The notes under the pieces: model-generated | Seen by the model: the letters and a program-made list of their open reading frames with translations, nothing else | The model's database searches: none | What the model was told of the DNA's origin: nothing | Assembly (NCBI RefSeq): GCF_008244685.1 | Contig: NZ_VTFT01000001.1 | Span: 3,251,588-3,315,587, forward strand | Length of the DNA stretch: 64,000 bases | Origin: Luteimonas viscosa | GTDB taxonomy: Bacteria > Pseudomonadota > Gammaproteobacteria > Xanthomonadales > Xanthomonadaceae | Direction: 5' to 3' | In this document: positions 44,373 to 53,865 of the stretch, piece by piece | Numbering within the stretch: position 1 is the first letter of the stretch | How the letters are laid out: the number at the start of each line of letters is the position of its first letter | Made by a program: the position numbers and the translations under genes

Positions 44373-44400
44373 AAAAAATGACCGGCGGGCAGGGCCCGCC
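44373..44400 (-). terminator. Partial terminator/attenuator between rpsB and tsf
   Basis: On the minus strand GGCGGGC-CCT-GCCCGCC is followed, five bases later, by six T. The 7-bp GC stem with a displaced T run fits a leaky terminator that lowers tsf relative to rpsB. The tsf ribosome site (GAGG) lies just after it. Confidence 0.55.
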
Positions 44401-44446
44401 GCTGGATTCGTGACGGCTGACGTGGGGACGACGGCCGCGATCGCAA

Positions 44447-44465
44447 CCGCGGCAGGATGCCGCGG
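44447..44465 (-). other. Hairpin just after the rpsB stop
   Basis: CCGCGGCA and TGCCGCGG form a perfect 8-bp stem with a 3-nt loop, 17 nt past the rpsB stop. No T run follows. It probably protects the 3' end of the rpsB message or aids the next hairpin at 44384-44400. Confidence 0.45.
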
Positions 44466-44481
44466 CCGCATTGCCGCAGGA

Positions 44482-45336
44482 TTACCCGGCGGCCGGGGCC
44501 TCGTCGGCCTTGGCGGGCTCGGCCGCTTCGGCCGGCGCGGCGCCCTTGGCGGCCTCGGCGCCGTCGTCGGCGGCCTTCTTCGCCGGCGCGCGACGACCCG
44601 GCTTGGCATCGCCCTCGACGAACTCTTCCTCGCGCACGTTCGCGGCGTTCGGCGCGGCGGCCTTGCCTTCCAGCACGGCGTCGGCGGCGGCGCTGGCGTA
44701 CAGCTGCACGGCGCGGATCGCGTCGTCGTTGCCGGGGATGGCGTAGTCCACCAGGGCCGGGTCGTAGTTGGTGTCGACCACCGCGACCACCGGGATGCCG
44801 AGCTTCTTGGCTTCCTTGACCGCGATGTCCTCGTGGCCGATGTCGATCACGAACAGCGCGTCGGGCAGGCGGTTGAGGTCCTTCAGGCCGCCGAGCGAGG
44901 ACAGCAGCTTGTCGCGCTCGCGACGCAGGCCCAGCACCTCGTGCTTGACCAGCTTCTCGAAGGTGCCGTCGGTCTCGGCGGCTTCCAGTTCCTTCAGGCG
45001 GGCGACGGACTGCTTGACGGTGCGGAAGTTGGTCAGCGTGCCGCCCAGCCAGCGCTGGGTCATGTACGGCATGCCGCAGCGCTCGGCCTCTTCCTTGACC
45101 GCGTCGCGCGCGCTGCGCTTGGTGCCGACGAACAGCACGATGCCGCGCTTCTGGGCGATGCCCGAGATGAAGTTCATCGCGTCGTTGAACAGCGGAACCG
45201 TCTTCTCGAGGTTGATGATGTGGATCTTGCCGCGGGCACCGAAGATGTAAGGCGCCATCTTCGGGTTCCAGTAGCGCGTCTGGTGGCCGAAATGGACGCC
45301 GGCTTCCAGCATCTGGCGCATGGTGATCTGGGGCAT
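44482..45336 (-). CDS. rpsB: 30S ribosomal protein S2
   Basis: The 284-residue product has the S2 core: [50 protein letters not shown], and [32 protein letters not shown]. About 50 further residues form an Ala/Glu/Lys-rich tail ([20 protein letters not shown]), common in Xanthomonads and probably disordered. AGGAG precedes ATG 45336 at 8 nt. It leads the rpsB-tsf transcript with a leader of about 235 nt. Confidence 0.97.
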   Translation of the reverse strand: MPQITMRQMLEAGVHFGHQTRYWNPKMAPYIFGARGKIHIINLEKTVPLFNDAMNFISGIAQKRGIVLFVGTKRSARDAVKEEAERCGMPYMTQRWLGGTLTNFRTVKQSVARLKELEAAETDGTFEKLVKHEVLGLRRERDKLLSSLGGLKDLNRLPDALFVIDIGHEDIAVKEAKKLGIPVVAVVDTNYDPALVDYAIPGNDDAIRAVQLYASAAADAVLEGKAAAPNAANVREEEFVEGDAKPGRRAPAKKAADDGAEAAKGAAPAEAAEPAKADEAPAAG

Positions 45337-45578
45337 GGGTTGGAACTCCTGGAAAGGAACCGGCCGCCACGACAGGATGGGCGGTGCGTCCTGCAGGACA
45401 GGGCGCTCGGTTCCGGGGTTGGGCCTCCCCGCTGCCTCCGTGGCCAGATCCTGCGCCCTCGTGGGCGCGGGACACCCCGGCACGGGTGCTTGCAGCGGGT
45501 GTGTATTCGCCTGCGTCGAGGGCGACGCGACGCCCGGCGTGGGCGGCTGGCGGGGGGTTGGCCCCGCACAGCCGCGGA

Positions 45579-45607
45579 ATCTTAACGTGGCCGGGCCTCC
45601 AGGTAAA
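45579..45607 (-). promoter_or_regulatory. Candidate rpsB promoter with a long leader
   Basis: On the minus strand TTTACC (complement 45602-45607) and TAAGAT (complement 45579-45584) are separated by exactly 17 bp, each 4 of 6 to consensus. A start near 45572 gives a 5' leader of about 235 nt before rpsB, room for an S2-binding structure. The 604-bp gap 45337-45940 otherwise holds no gene; a GCGCCC/GGGCGC hairpin lies in the leader near 45452-45471. Confidence 0.5.
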
Positions 45608-45926
45608 CCCGCGGGGCACGGCGCCGGTGCGGGAACGGGCCCTGGCGGGTCGATCCGGCGGTCCGGCCCGCGCCGCAAGCACCATCCGCCGGCGACGGGG
45701 CCGCGGGTACGCCTCCCGAGGCGATCCGCGCCGGCGACAGAAGATCACGGCGCCCCGGCCGGGTCCATCGGGTGCGCCTGTCGTCACTGCCGGCCCTTCC
45801 GTCTTCGGCTCCCGCCGGGGCCGAAGCCTTCTGTTCGCGTCCGTGGACGTCCCGTCGCCCGGCGGATCCCTGCCCGTGCCGGACCCTAGCCGGCCGGCCG
45901 TTTTCCGGCGCGTGGCAGGAATCGGG

Positions 45927-45932
45927 GATAAT
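45927..45932 (+). promoter_or_regulatory. -10 box of map, close to the start codon
   Basis: GATAAT, five of six matches to TATAAT, ends only 8 nt before the map ATG at 45941. Transcription would start at or next to the A of the ATG, giving a leaderless message. No ribosome-binding site is seen between. No clear -35 hexamer is found. Confidence 0.45.
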
Positions 45933-45940
45933 GGCGGCCT

Positions 45941-46717
45941 ATGTCCGTGATCCCCAAGACTCCCGAACAGGTCGAGAAGATGCGCGTGGCCGGCCGGCTC
46001 GCGGCCGAAGTGCTGCAGGTCGTGGCCGAGCACGTGAAGCCCGGCGTCAGCACCGACGAGCTGGACCGCATCTGCCACGACCACATCGTCCACGTGCAGA
46101 AGGCGGTCCCGGCCAACCTCGGCTACAAGGGCTATCCGAAGACGACCTGCATCTCGGCCAACAACGTCATCTGCCACGGCATCCCGAGCCAGGCCAAGGT
46201 GCTCAAGGACGGCGACATCATCAACATCGACGTCACCGTCATCAAGGACGGCTGGCACGGCGATACCAGCCGCATGTACTACGTCGGCACGCCCTCGGTG
46301 ATGGCCAGGCGGCTGGTGGAAGTCACCCGCGAGGCGCTGTTCCGCGGCATCCGCGCGGTGCGTCCGGGCGCCACCCTCGGCGACATCGGCCACGCCATCC
46401 AGGAGTACGCCGAAGGCCAGCGCTTCAGCGTGGTGCGCGAGTATTGCGGCCACGGCATCGGCAAGGTCTACCACGAGGATCCGCAGGTGCTGCACTACGG
46501 CCGGCCGGGCGAAGGGCTGGTGTTCCAGCCGGGCATGACCTTCACCATCGAGCCGATGATCAACGAGGGCACGCGGTTCACCCGGCTGCTGCCGGACGGC
46601 TGGACCGTGGTCACCAAGGACCGCAAGTTGTCGGCGCAGTGGGAGCACACCGTGCTGGTGACCGACGACGGGGTCGAGATCCTGACCCGGTTGCCCGGCG
46701 ACGACAACGACCTCTGA
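45941..46717 (+). CDS. map: Methionine aminopeptidase type I
   Basis: The 258-residue product removes the initiator Met from nascent proteins. Metal ligands are in NIDVTVIKDGWHGDTSRMY (two Asp), GHGIG (His), and FTIEPM (Glu), and the last Glu is in SAQWEHTVLVTDDGVEILT. The type I start is MSVIPKTPEQVEKMRVAGRLAA. It lies divergent from rpsB and 2 bp before glnD. Confidence 0.97.
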   Translation: MSVIPKTPEQVEKMRVAGRLAAEVLQVVAEHVKPGVSTDELDRICHDHIVHVQKAVPANLGYKGYPKTTCISANNVICHGIPSQAKVLKDGDIINIDVTVIKDGWHGDTSRMYYVGTPSVMARRLVEVTREALFRGIRAVRPGATLGDIGHAIQEYAEGQRFSVVREYCGHGIGKVYHEDPQVLHYGRPGEGLVFQPGMTFTIEPMINEGTRFTRLLPDGWTVVTKDRKLSAQWEHTVLVTDDGVEILTRLPGDDNDL

Positions 46718-46719
46718 CC

Positions 46720-49338
46720 GTGGCGGTCGCCCCGGACAGCGACGAGGAGGCTGCCGCGCGCGCCGGCGAGGACGCGGCCTGGGCGGCGCTCGCCGCCGAG
46801 AACCTGCGCGGCCAGGATGCGAGCTTCGCGCAGCGCTTCGACGACGACGGCGACATCGAGCGCCTGCTGATGGCGCGCGTGATCGCGGTCGACGGGCTGG
46901 TGCGGCAGGCGTGGTCGCGGTCGATCCCGGCCGACGCCGCGCTCACCCTGTTCGCGACCGGTGGCTACGGGCGCGGCGAGCTGTTCCCGCGCTCGGACAT
47001 CGACCTGCTGGTGGTGGTCGGCGACGACGCGCGCGAAGGCGACACCGCCGCGCTGTCGCGGCTGTTCGCGTTGCTGTGGGACGCCGGCCTGCCGGTGGGC
47101 CACGCGGTGCGCACGCTCGGCGAGTGCACCCAGGCCGCGCAGGACGACCTGACCGTGATGACCTCGCTGATCGAGGCGCGTCCGCTGGTCGCCACGCCGG
47201 AGATGGCGCTGCGCCTGGAAGCGGCGGTCTCGGTCGACCGGGTGTGGCCGGCGCGCGAGTTCTTCGAAGCCAAGCGCGAGGAACTGCGCCAGCGCCACGC
47301 CCGCTTCGGCGACACCGCCGACAACCTCGAACCCAACATCAAGGAAGGCCCCGGTGGTCTGCGCGACATCCACGCCCTGCGCTGGATGGCGCGACGCGTG
47401 TTCGGCACCCGCGACATCGAGTCGCTGATCCCGCTGGGACACCTGGGCCTGGACGAGTATTCGGCCCTGGAGCGCGAATGGCGGGTACTGGCGCGGCTGC
47501 GCTACGGCCTGCACCTGGTGGCCGGCAAGCGCGAGGAGCGCCTGCGCTTCGACTACCAGAAGGCGCTGGCCGCCCGCCTGCAGCACATCGACGATGCCGA
47601 CAACGCCGCGATCGAGCGGATGATGCAGGCCTTCTACCGCAGCGCCGCGATCGTGCAGCGTATCGGCGAGCGGCTGCTGCAACGCTTCGAGGAGCAGATC
47701 GAGGGCGACGTGGAGGCAGTCCCGCTCGATGCTGAGTTCGCGATGAAGCGCGGCTACCTGGTGGCGCGCGACGAGTTCTGGCCGGGCGGCGACATGGCGC
47801 GGGTGTTCTGGCTGTTCGCACTGTGGGCCGACCACCCCGGCGCCAAGGGCCTGCACTCGCGCACCGCGCGCGCGCTGGCCGAATCGCTGCACGCACTGCC
47901 TGCGTACGATGCGGCGTCGGCGGAGCTGCGGGAGGACTTCGTCGCGCTGCTGCGTGGCCCTGGCCCGGTGCGCTCGCTGGAGCGGATGGCGCGGCTGGGG
48001 GTGCTCGGACGCTGGATCCCCGCGTTCGCGCAGGTGTCCGGGCGCATGCAGTTCGACCTGTTCCACGTCTACACCGTCGACCAGCACACGCTGGCGGTGC
48101 TGCGCAACCTGGCCTCGTTCTCCACCGGCATCCCCGACGAGCGCTTCTCGATGGCGCACGAGGTCTGGCCGCTGCTGCGCAAGCCCGAACTGCTGCTGGT
48201 CGCCGGCCTGTTCCACGATATCGCCAAGGGCCGCGGCGGCGACCATTCCGAACTGGGCGCGGTCGACGCGCGCGCGTTCTGCCAGGCGCATGGCTTCAGC
48301 GCGAACGACACCGCCCTGGTCGAGTGGCTGGTCCTCAAGCACCTGCTGATGTCGACCACCGCGCAGAAACAGGACATCTCCGATCCCGCGGTGATCCACC
48401 GTTTCGCGGTCGAGGTGGCGGACCGCGAGCGGCTCGACTACCTCTACCTGCTGACCTGCGCCGACATCGCCGGCACCTCGCCGAAGCTGTGGAACGCATG
48501 GAAGGACCGTCTGCTGGCCGACCTGCGCATCGCCACCCGCTACGCGCTGCGGCGCGGGCTCGAGCATCGTCTCGGCGCCGCCGACCGGATCGCCGAGACC
48601 CGCGACAAGGCCACCGGCCTGCTGGTGGCCGAGGGCGTGGACAACATCGACGCGCTGTTCGCGCGCATGCCCGACACCAACTTCCTGCGCGCGCGTGCCG
48701 ACCAGGTGGTCTGGCAGGCGCTGGCGCTGCGCGGCGCGCCCGCCGGCGCCACGGTGGCGCGCGTGCGTCGCCTGGCCGGCGCAGGCGATGCGCTGGAGGT
48801 GTTCGTGCATGCGCCCGACCGCGACGGCCTGTTCGCCGCGATCGTCATCACCCTCGATCGCCTGGGACTCGCGATCCAGCAGGCGCGCGCGCTCGATGGC
48901 CCGGCAGACACCATCTTCGACACCTTCCAGGTTCTGTCCGTGGACCAGCGCCAGGCCCCCGACATCGGCGCGATCGAGCGCAAGCTGGCGACGGTGCTGG
49001 CCGGATCGCTCGACGTGCGGCCGGCGAGGCGCGCGCAGCCGCGCCACCTGCGCCATTTCCGGGTGGTGCCGCAAGTCGATTTCGACACCACCGGCGATGG
49101 CCGCCGCACCGTCATGAGCCTGGTCTGCACCGACCGGCCGGGGCTGCTGGCCGACATCGCGCAGGTGCTGCGGCAGCAGCACGTCCGCGTCCACGACGCG
49201 CGCATCGCCACCTTCGGCGCGCGTGCCGAGGACGTGTTCCTGGTCAGCGACCGGCGCGACCGGGCGCTCGACGACACCCAGTGCGGCGCCCTGCGCGACG
49301 CGCTCCAGCAAGGCATCGACGGAGAACACGCGGCATGA
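46720..49338 (+). CDS. glnD: Bifunctional uridylyltransferase/uridylyl-removing enzyme GlnD
   Basis: The 872-residue product senses glutamine and modifies PII proteins. It has four parts. The nucleotidyltransferase domain has [20 protein letters not shown] near residue 82. A helical domain contains [19 protein letters not shown]. The HD hydrolase has [18 protein letters not shown] near 498. Two C-terminal ACT domains (from [23 protein letters not shown] and [18 protein letters not shown]) complete it. I chose GTG 46720, two bases after the map stop. Order map-glnD-dapD is as in E. coli. Confidence 0.95.
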   Translation: MAVAPDSDEEAAARAGEDAAWAALAAENLRGQDASFAQRFDDDGDIERLLMARVIAVDGLVRQAWSRSIPADAALTLFATGGYGRGELFPRSDIDLLVVVGDDAREGDTAALSRLFALLWDAGLPVGHAVRTLGECTQAAQDDLTVMTSLIEARPLVATPEMALRLEAAVSVDRVWPAREFFEAKREELRQRHARFGDTADNLEPNIKEGPGGLRDIHALRWMARRVFGTRDIESLIPLGHLGLDEYSALEREWRVLARLRYGLHLVAGKREERLRFDYQKALAARLQHIDDADNAAIERMMQAFYRSAAIVQRIGERLLQRFEEQIEGDVEAVPLDAEFAMKRGYLVARDEFWPGGDMARVFWLFALWADHPGAKGLHSRTARALAESLHALPAYDAASAELREDFVALLRGPGPVRSLERMARLGVLGRWIPAFAQVSGRMQFDLFHVYTVDQHTLAVLRNLASFSTGIPDERFSMAHEVWPLLRKPELLLVAGLFHDIAKGRGGDHSELGAVDARAFCQAHGFSANDTALVEWLVLKHLLMSTTAQKQDISDPAVIHRFAVEVADRERLDYLYLLTCADIAGTSPKLWNAWKDRLLADLRIATRYALRRGLEHRLGAADRIAETRDKATGLLVAEGVDNIDALFARMPDTNFLRARADQVVWQALALRGAPAGATVARVRRLAGAGDALEVFVHAPDRDGLFAAIVITLDRLGLAIQQARALDGPADTIFDTFQVLSVDQRQAPDIGAIERKLATVLAGSLDVRPARRAQPRHLRHFRVVPQVDFDTTGDGRRTVMSLVCTDRPGLLADIAQVLRQQHVRVHDARIATFGARAEDVFLVSDRRDRALDDTQCGALRDALQQGIDGEHAA

Positions 49339-50183
49339 GCGCAGCGACGACGGCAACCGAGCTACAGCGCACGATCGAGGACGCCTGGGAAGGGCGCGCA
49401 GAACTCGGCGCCGGCGAAACCGCCGAAGCGGTGAAGCGTGCGGTCGAACGCGCCATGCTCGGCCTGGAAAGCGGCGAACTGCGGGTGGCCGAGCCCGACG
49501 GCGCCGGCGGCTGGCGGGTCAACGAGTGGCTGAAGAAGGCCGTGCTGCTGTACTTCCGGATCAACGACATGGCGCTGGTGGACGCGCAGCCGGCGCCGTT
49601 CTGGGACAAGGTCGAGGCGCGCTTCGCCGGCTTCGACGCGGCCCGGTTCCGCTCGATGGGGGTGCGCGTGGTGCCCGGTGCGATCGCCCGGCGCGGCACC
49701 TATTTCGGCCGCGACGTGGTGCTGATGCCGAGCTTCGTCAACATCGGCGCGCACGTGGGCGAAGGCACGATGGTCGACACCTGGGCCACCGTTGGTTCGT
49801 GCGCGCAGATCGGCCGCCACGTGCACCTGTCCGGCGGCGCCGGCATCGGCGGCGTGCTCGAGCCGCTGCAGGCCAGCCCCACGATCATCGAGGACCACTG
49901 CTTCATCGGCGCGCGCTCGGAAGTGGTGGAAGGCGTGGTGGTGGGCCACCACAGCGTGATCGGCATGGGCGTGTTCATCGGCCAGTCCACGCGCATCTAC
50001 AACCGCGCCACCGGCGAGGTCAGCTACGGCCATGTGCCGCCGGGCAGCGTGGTGGTGTCCGGCCAGTTGCCGGCGAAGGACGGCTCGCATTCGCTGTACT
50101 GCGCGGTGATCGTCAAGCAGGTCGACGAGAAGACCCGCGGCAAGACCAGCGTCAACGAGCTGCTGCGCGGCCTGGCCGACTGA
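49335..50183 (+). CDS. dapD: Tetrahydrodipicolinate N-succinyltransferase
   Basis: The 282-residue product succinylates tetrahydrodipicolinate in lysine and diaminopimelate synthesis. It has an N-terminal helical part ([17 protein letters not shown]) and a left-handed beta-helix with hexapeptides from [19 protein letters not shown] to [31 protein letters not shown] and [17 protein letters not shown] are diagnostic. The start overlaps the glnD stop by 4 nt (ATGA). Confidence 0.96.
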   Translation: MSAATTATELQRTIEDAWEGRAELGAGETAEAVKRAVERAMLGLESGELRVAEPDGAGGWRVNEWLKKAVLLYFRINDMALVDAQPAPFWDKVEARFAGFDAARFRSMGVRVVPGAIARRGTYFGRDVVLMPSFVNIGAHVGEGTMVDTWATVGSCAQIGRHVHLSGGAGIGGVLEPLQASPTIIEDHCFIGARSEVVEGVVVGHHSVIGMGVFIGQSTRIYNRATGEVSYGHVPPGSVVVSGQLPAKDGSHSLYCAVIVKQVDEKTRGKTSVNELLRGLAD

Positions 50184-50207
50184 TTCCGCTTTCGAGGACG
50201 CACGGAC

Positions 50208-50564
50208 ATGACCACCCTGTACGGACTGAAGAACTGCGACACCTGCCGCAAGGCGACGAAGTGGCTGGACCGATTCGGCATCGCGTACTCCTTCGTCGAC
50301 TACCGGGACGACAAGCCGACGCCGGAGACCCTGGTCGAGTGGGCCGGGCAGCTCGGGGGCTTCGGGGCGATGGTCAACAGATCGTCGACCACCTGGCGGC
50401 AGCTGCCCGACAACCGCAAGGCCGCGGCCAGCGAAGCGGAATGGAAGCTGCTGCTGCGCGAGTATCCGCAGCTGATCCGGCGCCCGGTGGTGGCGACGGC
50501 CGACGGCGTGGTGACGCAGGGGTTCAGCGACAACGGATTCAAGAAGCGGTTCGGGATCGCCTGA
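50208..50564 (+). CDS. yffB: ArsC/Spx family protein YffB
   Basis: The 118-residue product has the thioredoxin-fold ArsC/Spx pattern: LYGLKNCDTCRKATKWLD with a CxxC at residues 10-13, then SFVDYRDDKP. It ends with the YffB-specific RRPVVATADGVVTQGFSDNGFKKRF. It lacks the arginines of true arsenate reductases in arsenic operons. It sits between dapD and dapE, and yffB-dapE is a conserved pair in gammaproteobacteria. Its function is unknown; glutathione-dependent reductase activity is suggested by the fold only. Confidence 0.88.
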   Translation: MTTLYGLKNCDTCRKATKWLDRFGIAYSFVDYRDDKPTPETLVEWAGQLGGFGAMVNRSSTTWRQLPDNRKAAASEAEWKLLLREYPQLIRRPVVATADGVVTQGFSDNGFKKRFGIA

Positions 50565-50680
50565 CCGTCCGCGGGGCGTGCGCGTATGCGCGATGATGAT
50601 GTCCTCGAGGGGTCGGCGTGTCGTGCGCGAGCGCGCCTCACCGGCCCGGATCCGTTCCTTCGCCCGGAGTGTCCGTTCCC

Positions 50681-51826
50681 GTGTCCGATGTCCTCGATCT
50701 CACCCGTGAACTGATCTCGCGCAAGTCGGTCACGCCGGACGACGCCGGCTGCCAGCCGCTGGTGGCCGCGCGACTCGAGGCGGCCGGATTTGCGGTCGAA
50801 CCGATGCGCTTCGGCCAGGTCGACAACCTGTGGGCCACGCACGGGCAGGGCGCGCCGGTGCTGGCGCTGCTCGGACATACCGACGTCGTGCCGAGCGGGC
50901 CGTCCGAGGCGTGGACGTCGGATCCGTTCGCGCCCGAGATCCGCGACGGCGTGCTCTACGGACGCGGCGCCGCCGACATGAAGAGCGGTGTCGCGGCGTT
51001 CGTGGTCGCGGCCGAGCGCTTCGTCGCCGCGCATCCCGGCCATGCCGGCACGCTCGCGCTGCTGCTCACCTCCGACGAGGAGGGCGATGCGATCGACGGC
51101 GTCCGCCGCGTCGCGGCGACATTCGCCGAACGCGGCACGCGGATCGACTGGTGCATCACCGGCGAGCCCTCCTCGACGCGGACACTCGGCGACCTGCTGC
51201 GCGTCGGCCGACGCGGCAGCCTGTCGGCCACGCTCACCGTCCGCGGCGTGCAGGGCCATGTCGCGTATCCCGACAAGGCGCGCAATCCGATCCACGACCT
51301 CGCGCCCGCGCTGGCGGAACTGGTCGCGCGGCACTGGGACGCGGGCTACGAATCCTTCCCGCCGACCAGCCTGCAGGTGAGCAACATCGCCGCGGGCACC
51401 GGCGCGACCAACGTCATCCCCGGCACGGCGACCGTGCAGTTCAACCTGCGCTACACGCCGCACTGGGATGCGCCCGCGCTCGAGGCCGAGATCGGGGCGC
51501 TGCTGGACCGCCACGGGCTCGACTACACGATCGCCTGGCACCGCAGCGGCGAACCGTTCTACACCCCGGAAGGCCCGCTGCGCGCGGCGGCCCGGGAGGT
51601 GATGTCGAGGTTCGCCGGCGCCGCTCCCGAGGAGAGCACGGGCGGGGGCACATCCGATGCGCGCTTCATCGCGCCGCTGGGCGCGCAGTGCATCGAGATC
51701 GGGCCGGTCAACGCCAGCATCCACCAGATCGACGAACATGTGCGGGTGGCCGACCTCGAGGCGTTGCCGCAGCTGTACCTGCAACTGCTCGAACGCCTGC
51801 TGCCGGACGCGAAATCCGCGGGCTGA
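50681..51826 (+). CDS. dapE: Succinyl-diaminopimelate desuccinylase
   Basis: The 381-residue product removes succinate in the step after DapC in diaminopimelate synthesis. It is an M20 dizinc hydrolase: LGHTDVVP (His ligand), [14 protein letters not shown] (bridging Asp), [11 protein letters not shown] (catalytic Glu), [14 protein letters not shown], and [34 protein letters not shown] near the end. I chose GTG 50681 ([12 protein letters not shown]), as relatives begin here, although a longer frame starts at GTG 50618. Confidence 0.94.
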   Translation: MSDVLDLTRELISRKSVTPDDAGCQPLVAARLEAAGFAVEPMRFGQVDNLWATHGQGAPVLALLGHTDVVPSGPSEAWTSDPFAPEIRDGVLYGRGAADMKSGVAAFVVAAERFVAAHPGHAGTLALLLTSDEEGDAIDGVRRVAATFAERGTRIDWCITGEPSSTRTLGDLLRVGRRGSLSATLTVRGVQGHVAYPDKARNPIHDLAPALAELVARHWDAGYESFPPTSLQVSNIAAGTGATNVIPGTATVQFNLRYTPHWDAPALEAEIGALLDRHGLDYTIAWHRSGEPFYTPEGPLRAAAREVMSRFAGAAPEESTGGGTSDARFIAPLGAQCIEIGPVNASIHQIDEHVRVADLEALPQLYLQLLERLLPDAKSAG

Positions 51827-51835
51827 AGCAGCGGA

Positions 51836-51869
51836 GGGCTGCGCCGGGCGGGGGGCTGCGCCGAGCGGG
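51836..51869. repeat. 17-bp tandem duplication
   Basis: Two adjacent 17-bp units (GGGCTGCGCCGGGCGGG and the same with one G-to-A change) lie in the 47-bp gap between convergent dapE and the ubiB-like gene. No hairpin function is evident. Confidence 0.7.
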
Positions 51870-51873
51870 GGGC

Positions 51874-53535
51874 CTATTCCGCGCCGGTGCGCTCGACCGG
51901 TCGCGCGCGACGGTCGTGGCGCATCGCGCCGACCACCAGCACGATCCCCAGCACCGCCGCCACCAGGAACATCAGCATCGCCAGGGCGGGATAGCCGAAC
52001 AGGGTGGGTCCGACCTCGAGCCGCATCATCTGGGTGGAGGACAGCAGCAGCGCGGCGATCACCACCGCGGAGGCGATGCGGTTGGCGATCTTCTGCAGGT
52101 TCTCCATCAGCCGGGAGTCGTCCAGCCCGTCCAGCCGCACCTGCATCCGGTTGGCGGCCAGCAGCGACAGGGTGTCGGAGAGCTTGCGCGGCGCCTCGCG
52201 CACCAGTTCCTGCAGTTCCATCGCCTCGGTGGCGAGGTTGGCCGGCGACAGCGCCTTGCGCAGGCGGTCGCGCATCAGCGACTGCAGGTGCGCCTCGATC
52301 TCGCGCCGCACGTCGATCTCGGGCGAGAGCGCGTCGACCACCCGTTCGAGGTTGAGCAGGGTCTTGCCCAGCAGGCTGATCTCCGGCGGCGTACGCAATC
52401 CGCATTCGGTGGCGCGCCGCACCAGGTCCAGCACCATCCGGCCTTCCGAGGCGCGCCGGGTGGCGCTGGCGTAGCGCGCGACCACCTGCGAGATCTCGCG
52501 CACGTAGGCGCTTTCGTCGAAATCCTCCAGCCGGGTACCGAGCGCCACCAGTTCGCGCGCCACGTCCTCGCCACGGCCGTCGACCGCGGCGAAGACGAGC
52601 TTCAGCAGGCGCTCGCGCTGGCGCGGCGGGATGGTGGCGACCATGCCCAGGTCGATCAGCGCGATCCGCCCGTCCGGGCACAGCAGCACGTTGCCCGGAT
52701 GCGGGTCGGCATGGATGTCGCCATGCACGAACACCTGGTCGAGGTAGGCGCGCAGCAGCTCGACGGTGGCCGGCGCGGTGTCCTGTTCGGTCCGGCGCAG
52801 GCCGCTGATGCGGGTGACGTTGATGCCGTCGATCCAGTCCATCACCAGCAGCCGCGGCGTCACGTAGTCCCACAGCGGCGCGGGCACGCGCAGCCGGTCG
52901 TAGCCGGCCAGGTGGCGACCGAAGCGGTCCAGGTTCTCGGCTTCGATCCGGTAGTCGAGCTCCTGCAGCATCGCCTTGCGGAACTCGGCGATCCAGTCGG
53001 CCAGGCGCAGGCGGCGGCCGGCGTCGGTGAGGGCGTCCGCGGTCCCCGCCAGCCGCGCCAGCACGTCGAGGTCGCCGCGCACCGCGCCGGCCACGTCGGG
53101 GCGCTGGATCTTCAGCGCCACCACGCGACCGTCGTGCAGCACCGCGCGATGGACCTGGGCGAGCGAGGCGGCCGCCATCGGCTCGGGATCGATCAGGGCG
53201 AAGACCTTGCTCGCGCGCACGCCCAGTTCGCTCTCCAGCAGCGCTTCGATGTCGCCGACCGGCGCGGGGGTGGCGTTGTCCTGGGTGCGCTCGAGCGCCG
53301 CGATCCAGGCGGCGGGCACGAGGTCGGGGCGGGTGGACAGCGCCTGTCCGAGCTTGACGAAGGCCGGGCCCATGGCCTCGAGGTCGGATACGAAGCGCTC
53401 GGCCAGCGCATCGGTTTCGCCGTCGGCGACTTCCTCCTCCTGGGTGTCGCCCAGGTCCAGCCCGGTGAGGATGCCCGCACCGCGGTAGCGCGCGAGCATG
53501 GCGATGATCTGGGAAGTCCGGGAAAGTCGCTGCAT
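51874..53535 (-). CDS. ubiB: UbiB/ABC1 family kinase-like protein
   Basis: The 553-residue product has the ABC1/AarF fold. The KxGQ motif VKLGQALSTRPDLVP is at about 60-74. The Ala-rich nucleotide loop is AAASLAQVHRA, with ALKIQRP, the catalytic HGDIHADPHPGNVLL and the LIDLGM metal site. Two C-terminal membrane helices follow (AVVIAALLLSS and LAMLMFLVAAVLGIVLVVGA). Length and tail match UbiB, which is needed for ubiquinone synthesis and probably acts on lipids as an ATPase. No other ubi genes are near, so another ABC1 paralogue role is possible. Start ATG 53535. Confidence 0.88.
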   Translation of the reverse strand: MQRLSRTSQIIAMLARYRGAGILTGLDLGDTQEEEVADGETDALAERFVSDLEAMGPAFVKLGQALSTRPDLVPAAWIAALERTQDNATPAPVGDIEALLESELGVRASKVFALIDPEPMAAASLAQVHRAVLHDGRVVALKIQRPDVAGAVRGDLDVLARLAGTADALTDAGRRLRLADWIAEFRKAMLQELDYRIEAENLDRFGRHLAGYDRLRVPAPLWDYVTPRLLVMDWIDGINVTRISGLRRTEQDTAPATVELLRAYLDQVFVHGDIHADPHPGNVLLCPDGRIALIDLGMVATIPPRQRERLLKLVFAAVDGRGEDVARELVALGTRLEDFDESAYVREISQVVARYASATRRASEGRMVLDLVRRATECGLRTPPEISLLGKTLLNLERVVDALSPEIDVRREIEAHLQSLMRDRLRKALSPANLATEAMELQELVREAPRKLSDTLSLLAANRMQVRLDGLDDSRLMENLQKIANRIASAVVIAALLLSSTQMMRLEVGPTLFGYPALAMLMFLVAAVLGIVLVVGAMRHDRRARPVERTGAE

Positions 53536-53623
53536 GGTGTCGTTCAAGGTCGTGCCCCTGGCGTCCGCTGGCCCGTGGCGAGCCCGCCGGCGAGTATTCC
53601 GACGCCGCGGTGACGGTTGTGTC

Positions 53624-53660
53624 TGCAACTGTTGCAATCGCCGATGCGCGCGGTTACGTT
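53624..53660 (+). promoter_or_regulatory. Candidate asnB promoter and 13-bp palindrome
   Basis: The perfect palindrome TGCAACTGTTGCA (53624-53636) overlaps a TTGCAA -35-like hexamer (53632-53637). A TACGTT -10-like hexamer follows at 53655-53660 after 17 bp. A start site would then fall at or next to the ATG of the Asn-rich leader frame at 53668. Both hexamers are weak matches; the palindrome may be an operator. Confidence 0.4.
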
Positions 53661-53667
53661 CGTGACC

Positions 53668-53763
53668 ATGGCACCGCAGTCCTCCCGCAACCCGAGCGTT
53701 TCCGGCCGCAATCCCGGCGCGGCGAACAATCGTGTGCGAGAAGCGGGCTGCAGCCCGGCGTAG
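53668..53763 (+). CDS. Asn-rich leader peptide of asnB (31 aa)
   Basis: This short frame (ATG 53668, TAG 53761) encodes 31 residues, with Asn at positions 8, 15, 20 and 21 (codons AAC, AAT, AAC, AAT). The sequence around the pair is GRNPGAANNRVREAGCSPA. It ends 26 nt before an intrinsic terminator, and asnB begins 102 nt after its stop. Four Asn in 31 residues is well above average and is the pattern of attenuator leader peptides such as those of his, leu and thr operons. An in-frame ATG at 53644 would add 8 residues. No ribosome-binding site precedes either start, so translation would be leaderless if transcription starts near 53667. Confidence 0.5.
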   Translation: MAPQSSRNPSVSGRNPGAANNRVREAGCSPA

Positions 53764-53789
53764 ATCCCGAAAGACCACGCCGTCCACGC

Positions 53790-53818
53790 AAGCCCGCATC
53801 GCAAGGTGCGGGTTTTTT
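53790..53818 (+). terminator. Attenuator terminator in the asnB leader
   Basis: CCCGCATC-GCAA-GGTGCGGG (53793-53812) is an 8-bp stem with a GNRA loop and one G-T pair, followed by six T. It lies 48 nt before asnB with no plus-strand gene upstream except the Asn-rich frame. GCGGGCT at 53743-53749 can pair with AGCCCGC at 53791-53797 and would then break the terminator. This is the arrangement of transcription attenuation. Confidence 0.75.
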
Positions 53819-53865
53819 CTTGTCCGCGTCTCCGCACAACGTCCGCCACCCAGGAGTTCCGCCCC

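Noticed and set aside
53790..53818. Terminator at 53790 as the end of dapE transcription
   Set aside because: dapE ends about 2 kb upstream with the ubiB-like gene convergent in between, so the terminator more likely belongs to the asnB leader.
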